From positions 1,922,001-1,986,000 of the forward strand of contig NZ_JACYGY010000001.1 of NCBI RefSeq assembly GCF_015221875.1: a stretch of 64,000 nt of DNA, in the 5' to 3' direction. The notes below the pieces were generated by a model. That model did no database searches, was not told where the DNA came from, and worked only from the letters and a program-made list of their open reading frames with translations. The position numbers were made by a program, and so were the translations under genes. Below are positions 62,081 through 64,000 of this stretch, piece by piece. Source of the stretch: Dyadobacter subterraneus (lineage in GTDB: Bacteria; Bacteroidota; Bacteroidia; Cytophagales; Spirosomataceae). Within the stretch, counting starts at the first letter, position 1. Every line of letters begins with the position of its first letter.

Positions 62081-64000
62081 TCAATCCATTCTTATCGCCT
62101 TAACGGGATTCATAACCGCAGCTTTGTAGGTTACTAAACCAACCAATAGACAAACAACCGAAGAGAAAATGATACCTATGCCTGCAAAACTTATCCAGCC
62201 AATTTCAACACGGTAAGCATAAGTTTGAAGCCATTTGTTCATGCTGAAAAATGCGAGCGGAAAAGCCGTCAGCATCGCTGCTGCAATCATCATCAAAAAT
62301 TCCTGCAAAAACAACATGGTAACACTGGTATAGGACGCACCTAAAACTTTTCGGATACCAACTTCACGCGTTCTTCGTGACACATTTAGTGAAACCATTC
62401 CTAAAATACCAAGCAAAACAATGATGACAGAAAGAATTGTGGCCACATTCGCAGCCTTTTTTAACTGCATTTCAGTTTTATAAAGTTTGGCCAGCGTATC
62501 GTCCATAAAAGAATATTCAAAGGCAGTATCCGGCATTAAGGTTCGCCATTTACTTTCAATTGCGGCAATGGATTGGGAAACATTTCCGGCGGGGATTTTA
62601 AAAGAAAGGAAACGGTAAATATTCGCATTTCGAATGTGGATAAAGGCCAAAGGCTTGATTGCCTTATGCATGGATTCAAAATGAAAGTTTTTAACAATTC
62701 CACCAATGGTAAGTGGCGCCGAGTTGAAATGCATACGGATCTGTTGCCCAACAGCATCTGTCGGGTTTGTGTAGTCCAGTGATTTGGCCGCTTCTTCATT
62801 CAGGACAATTTCGTCCGGCCTGAAAGCGTCTTCTTTAGCATGGAAAAATTTCCCTGCTAAAACAGACAACTGATAAGTGTCCGCATACTTTTCATCGGTG
62901 GAAAGAAGCTGTGTATAAATTGACTGGGTTGAATCCTGGCCAATCTTATATAATCCCGTATTTCCGCCAAAATTTCCATTAGGGATTTCATAAGACAAAC
63001 TTACCTGGTTGACTTCCTTTAAATGAGACATTTCATCACGGATCGCTTCCATTTTCACAATTCCCTCCGGCGTCCAGTCGCGGGGCGTAGCGATGGAAAT
63101 GATGGATTCTTTGTTATAACCAAGATCTTTACTGAAAAAATAACTCACTTGACGGGCTACCAAAGTTGCGGCTACAAATACAAATAACGCAATCGAAAAC
63201 TGGGAAGCGATCAACATTCTCCGAAAAAGAATATTTTCCTTAACGGATTTAAGTTTTCCTTTAACCGACTCAACAGCCGGAAGCGCGGATAGAATAAATG
63301 CGGGGTAAATCCCTGCCAATAAAGCTGTGACAGATGCAATCAACACAATGATAATGAGGGAGTAGGGAAGAAGTGTGAAAACAGAACTGATCCTTTTCCC
63401 CAGCATATCTTCAAAATATGGGCGGAATATTTCGTAGAATCCGACGGATAAGAACATGGCTATAAATGCCAGAATGAAGGATTCGGCCAGGAGTTGGAAA
63501 ATTAATTGTTTTCGCATACTGCCGAGTACTTTCCGAACGCCAATTTCTTTTAATCTTGACGACGAATTGCCTATGGAAATATTCACAAAATTAACAACAG
63601 CCATGAGCAGAATGAAAATGGAAACACCCAAAAGTGTATAGATCATTTTTCTGACCAGACCGTTATTTTGTTCCATGTAAAAAGTTTTCAGCGGGGTAGG
63701 GTAAACCTGTAAATTAGCTCTGACATTTTCTGGTGTATTTGTTGCTAAAATCTGTGCAATTGGCTTTTCAAGATCTTTTGGCGTAATACCTTTTCTAAGC
63801 TCGATAAAAGTGATCATGTACGGAAATGACCAACTATCCGAGCCATTTCTGCCGTTTAAGCTTTTTAAGGGAATGAAAATTTCGGCCGGGAGTTTTAATA
63901 GATTGGTTACTGAATTATTGGGAAGACTTTTTAAAACGGCTGTAATCCGAAATTCCTGTTTGCCGCCGACAAAATTATCAAGGGTAATATTTTTATTTAA
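62081..64000 (-). CDS. MacB/FtsX-type ABC transporter permease, 5' end missing at window edge
   Basis: The reverse strand stays open to the right edge (at least 639 residues), so the start lies outside; the Met at 63817 is internal. The visible part has a MacB-like periplasmic piece at its N-terminal side, then FtsX helices (LLGVSIFILLMAVVNFVNISIGNSSSRLKEIGVRKVLGS), a second periplasmic domain, and a second FtsX repeat (NVSRRTREVGIRKVLGASYTSV). The RTREVGIRKVLGA block is characteristic of Bacteroidota permeases without a fused ATPase. It likely works as a mechanotransmission exporter with an unlinked ATPase. Confidence 0.92.
   Translation of the reverse strand, partial: LNKNITLDNFVGGKQEFRITAVLKSLPNNSVTNLLKLPAEIFIPLKSLNGRNGSDSWSFPYMITFIELRKGITPKDLEKPIAQILATNTPENVRANLQVYPTPLKTFYMEQNNGLVRKMIYTLLGVSIFILLMAVVNFVNISIGNSSSRLKEIGVRKVLGSMRKQLIFQLLAESFILAFIAMFLSVGFYEIFRPYFEDMLGKRISSVFTLLPYSLIIIVLIASVTALLAGIYPAFILSALPAVESVKGKLKSVKENILFRRMLIASQFSIALFVFVAATLVARQVSYFFSKDLGYNKESIISIATPRDWTPEGIVKMEAIRDEMSHLKEVNQVSLSYEIPNGNFGGNTGLYKIGQDSTQSIYTQLLSTDEKYADTYQLSVLAGKFFHAKEDAFRPDEIVLNEEAAKSLDYTNPTDAVGQQIRMHFNSAPLTIGGIVKNFHFESMHKAIKPLAFIHIRNANIYRFLSFKIPAGNVSQSIAAIESKWRTLMPDTAFEYSFMDDTLAKLYKTEMQLKKAANVATILSVIIVLLGILGMVSLNVSRRTREVGIRKVLGASYTSVTMLFLQEFLMMIAAAMLTAFPLAFFSMNKWLQTYAYRVEIGWISFAGIGIIFSSVVCLLVGLVTYKAAVMNPVKAIRMD

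Overview
The window looks like chromosomal DNA from a member of the Bacteroidota, most likely a Cytophagales genus such as Dyadobacter or a close relative. The support is: three secreted proteins with C-terminal type IX secretion (Por) sorting domains, many lipoproteins with short Cys lipoboxes, promoters that fit the Bacteroidota pattern TTTG-(19-20 bp)-TAnnTTTG rather than -35/-10 boxes, few visible Shine-Dalgarno sequences, and a tRNA without an encoded CCA end. The genus is inference from overall protein flavour; no rRNA or marker gene is present to settle it.

Layout. 1-4 kb: a CLC chloride channel cut by the left edge, a secreted SASA/SGNH-type esterase and a DUF1543 protein. 4-11 kb: a tripartite RND efflux system (adaptor, permease, TolC) with an AraC regulator upstream. 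11-14.9 kb: two small orphan genes, a GT2 glycosyltransferase, a flippase-like membrane protein and, head-to-head with it, ruvC. 15-22.2 kb: an acyltransferase, then a TetR-TolC-HlyD-DHA2 (EmrAB-like) efflux operon behind an operator-promoter, and a second AraC regulator. 22.3-31.5 kb: a secreted amidohydrolase, a large hybrid histidine kinase, a gap with a response-regulator relic and a phage Rha-like gene, a sulfite-oxidase-like molybdoenzyme, a VOC protein, a secreted sugar isomerase-like protein, an Xre/RES toxin-antitoxin pair, and map. 31.7-38.4 kb: a two-subunit molybdenum hydroxylase, a vanadium-haloperoxidase-type PAP2 protein with an outer-membrane barrel and an unknown protein, and a DinB protein. 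38.5-49.4 kb: a DUF255 thioredoxin-fold protein translationally coupled to a T9SS TIM-barrel protein, small lipoproteins, a UMF1-type MFS transporter, tRNA-Val(GAC), a PAP2 phosphatase, an exported SelA-fold PLP enzyme and an NhaP-type antiporter. 49.5-58 kb: an accessory stretch with three decayed genes, a candidate small RNA, an RsbQ-like hydrolase coupled to a PAS histidine kinase and followed by a Crp/Fnr regulator, a secreted metalloprotease and a TetR/NTF2-like pair. 58-64 kb: a lipoprotein, a low-affinity iron permease-like protein, an ECF sigma / HEAT-repeat / DUF4097 locus, and a MacB/FtsX-type ABC permease that runs off the right edge.

How the genes work together. The clearest functional units are the two drug-efflux operons with their own regulators, the toxin-antitoxin pair with an autoregulatory operator overlapping its promoter, the ECF sigma locus, and the hydrolase-kinase pair, which resembles Bacillus RsbQ-RsbP but with a histidine kinase in place of the phosphatase. 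That pair, an EF-hand loop in the cytoplasmic linker of the RND permease, a promoter/terminator-bounded short RNA, and a tRNA-Val with C at position 33 are the items I would look at first. I saw no insertion sequence, CRISPR array or rRNA gene.
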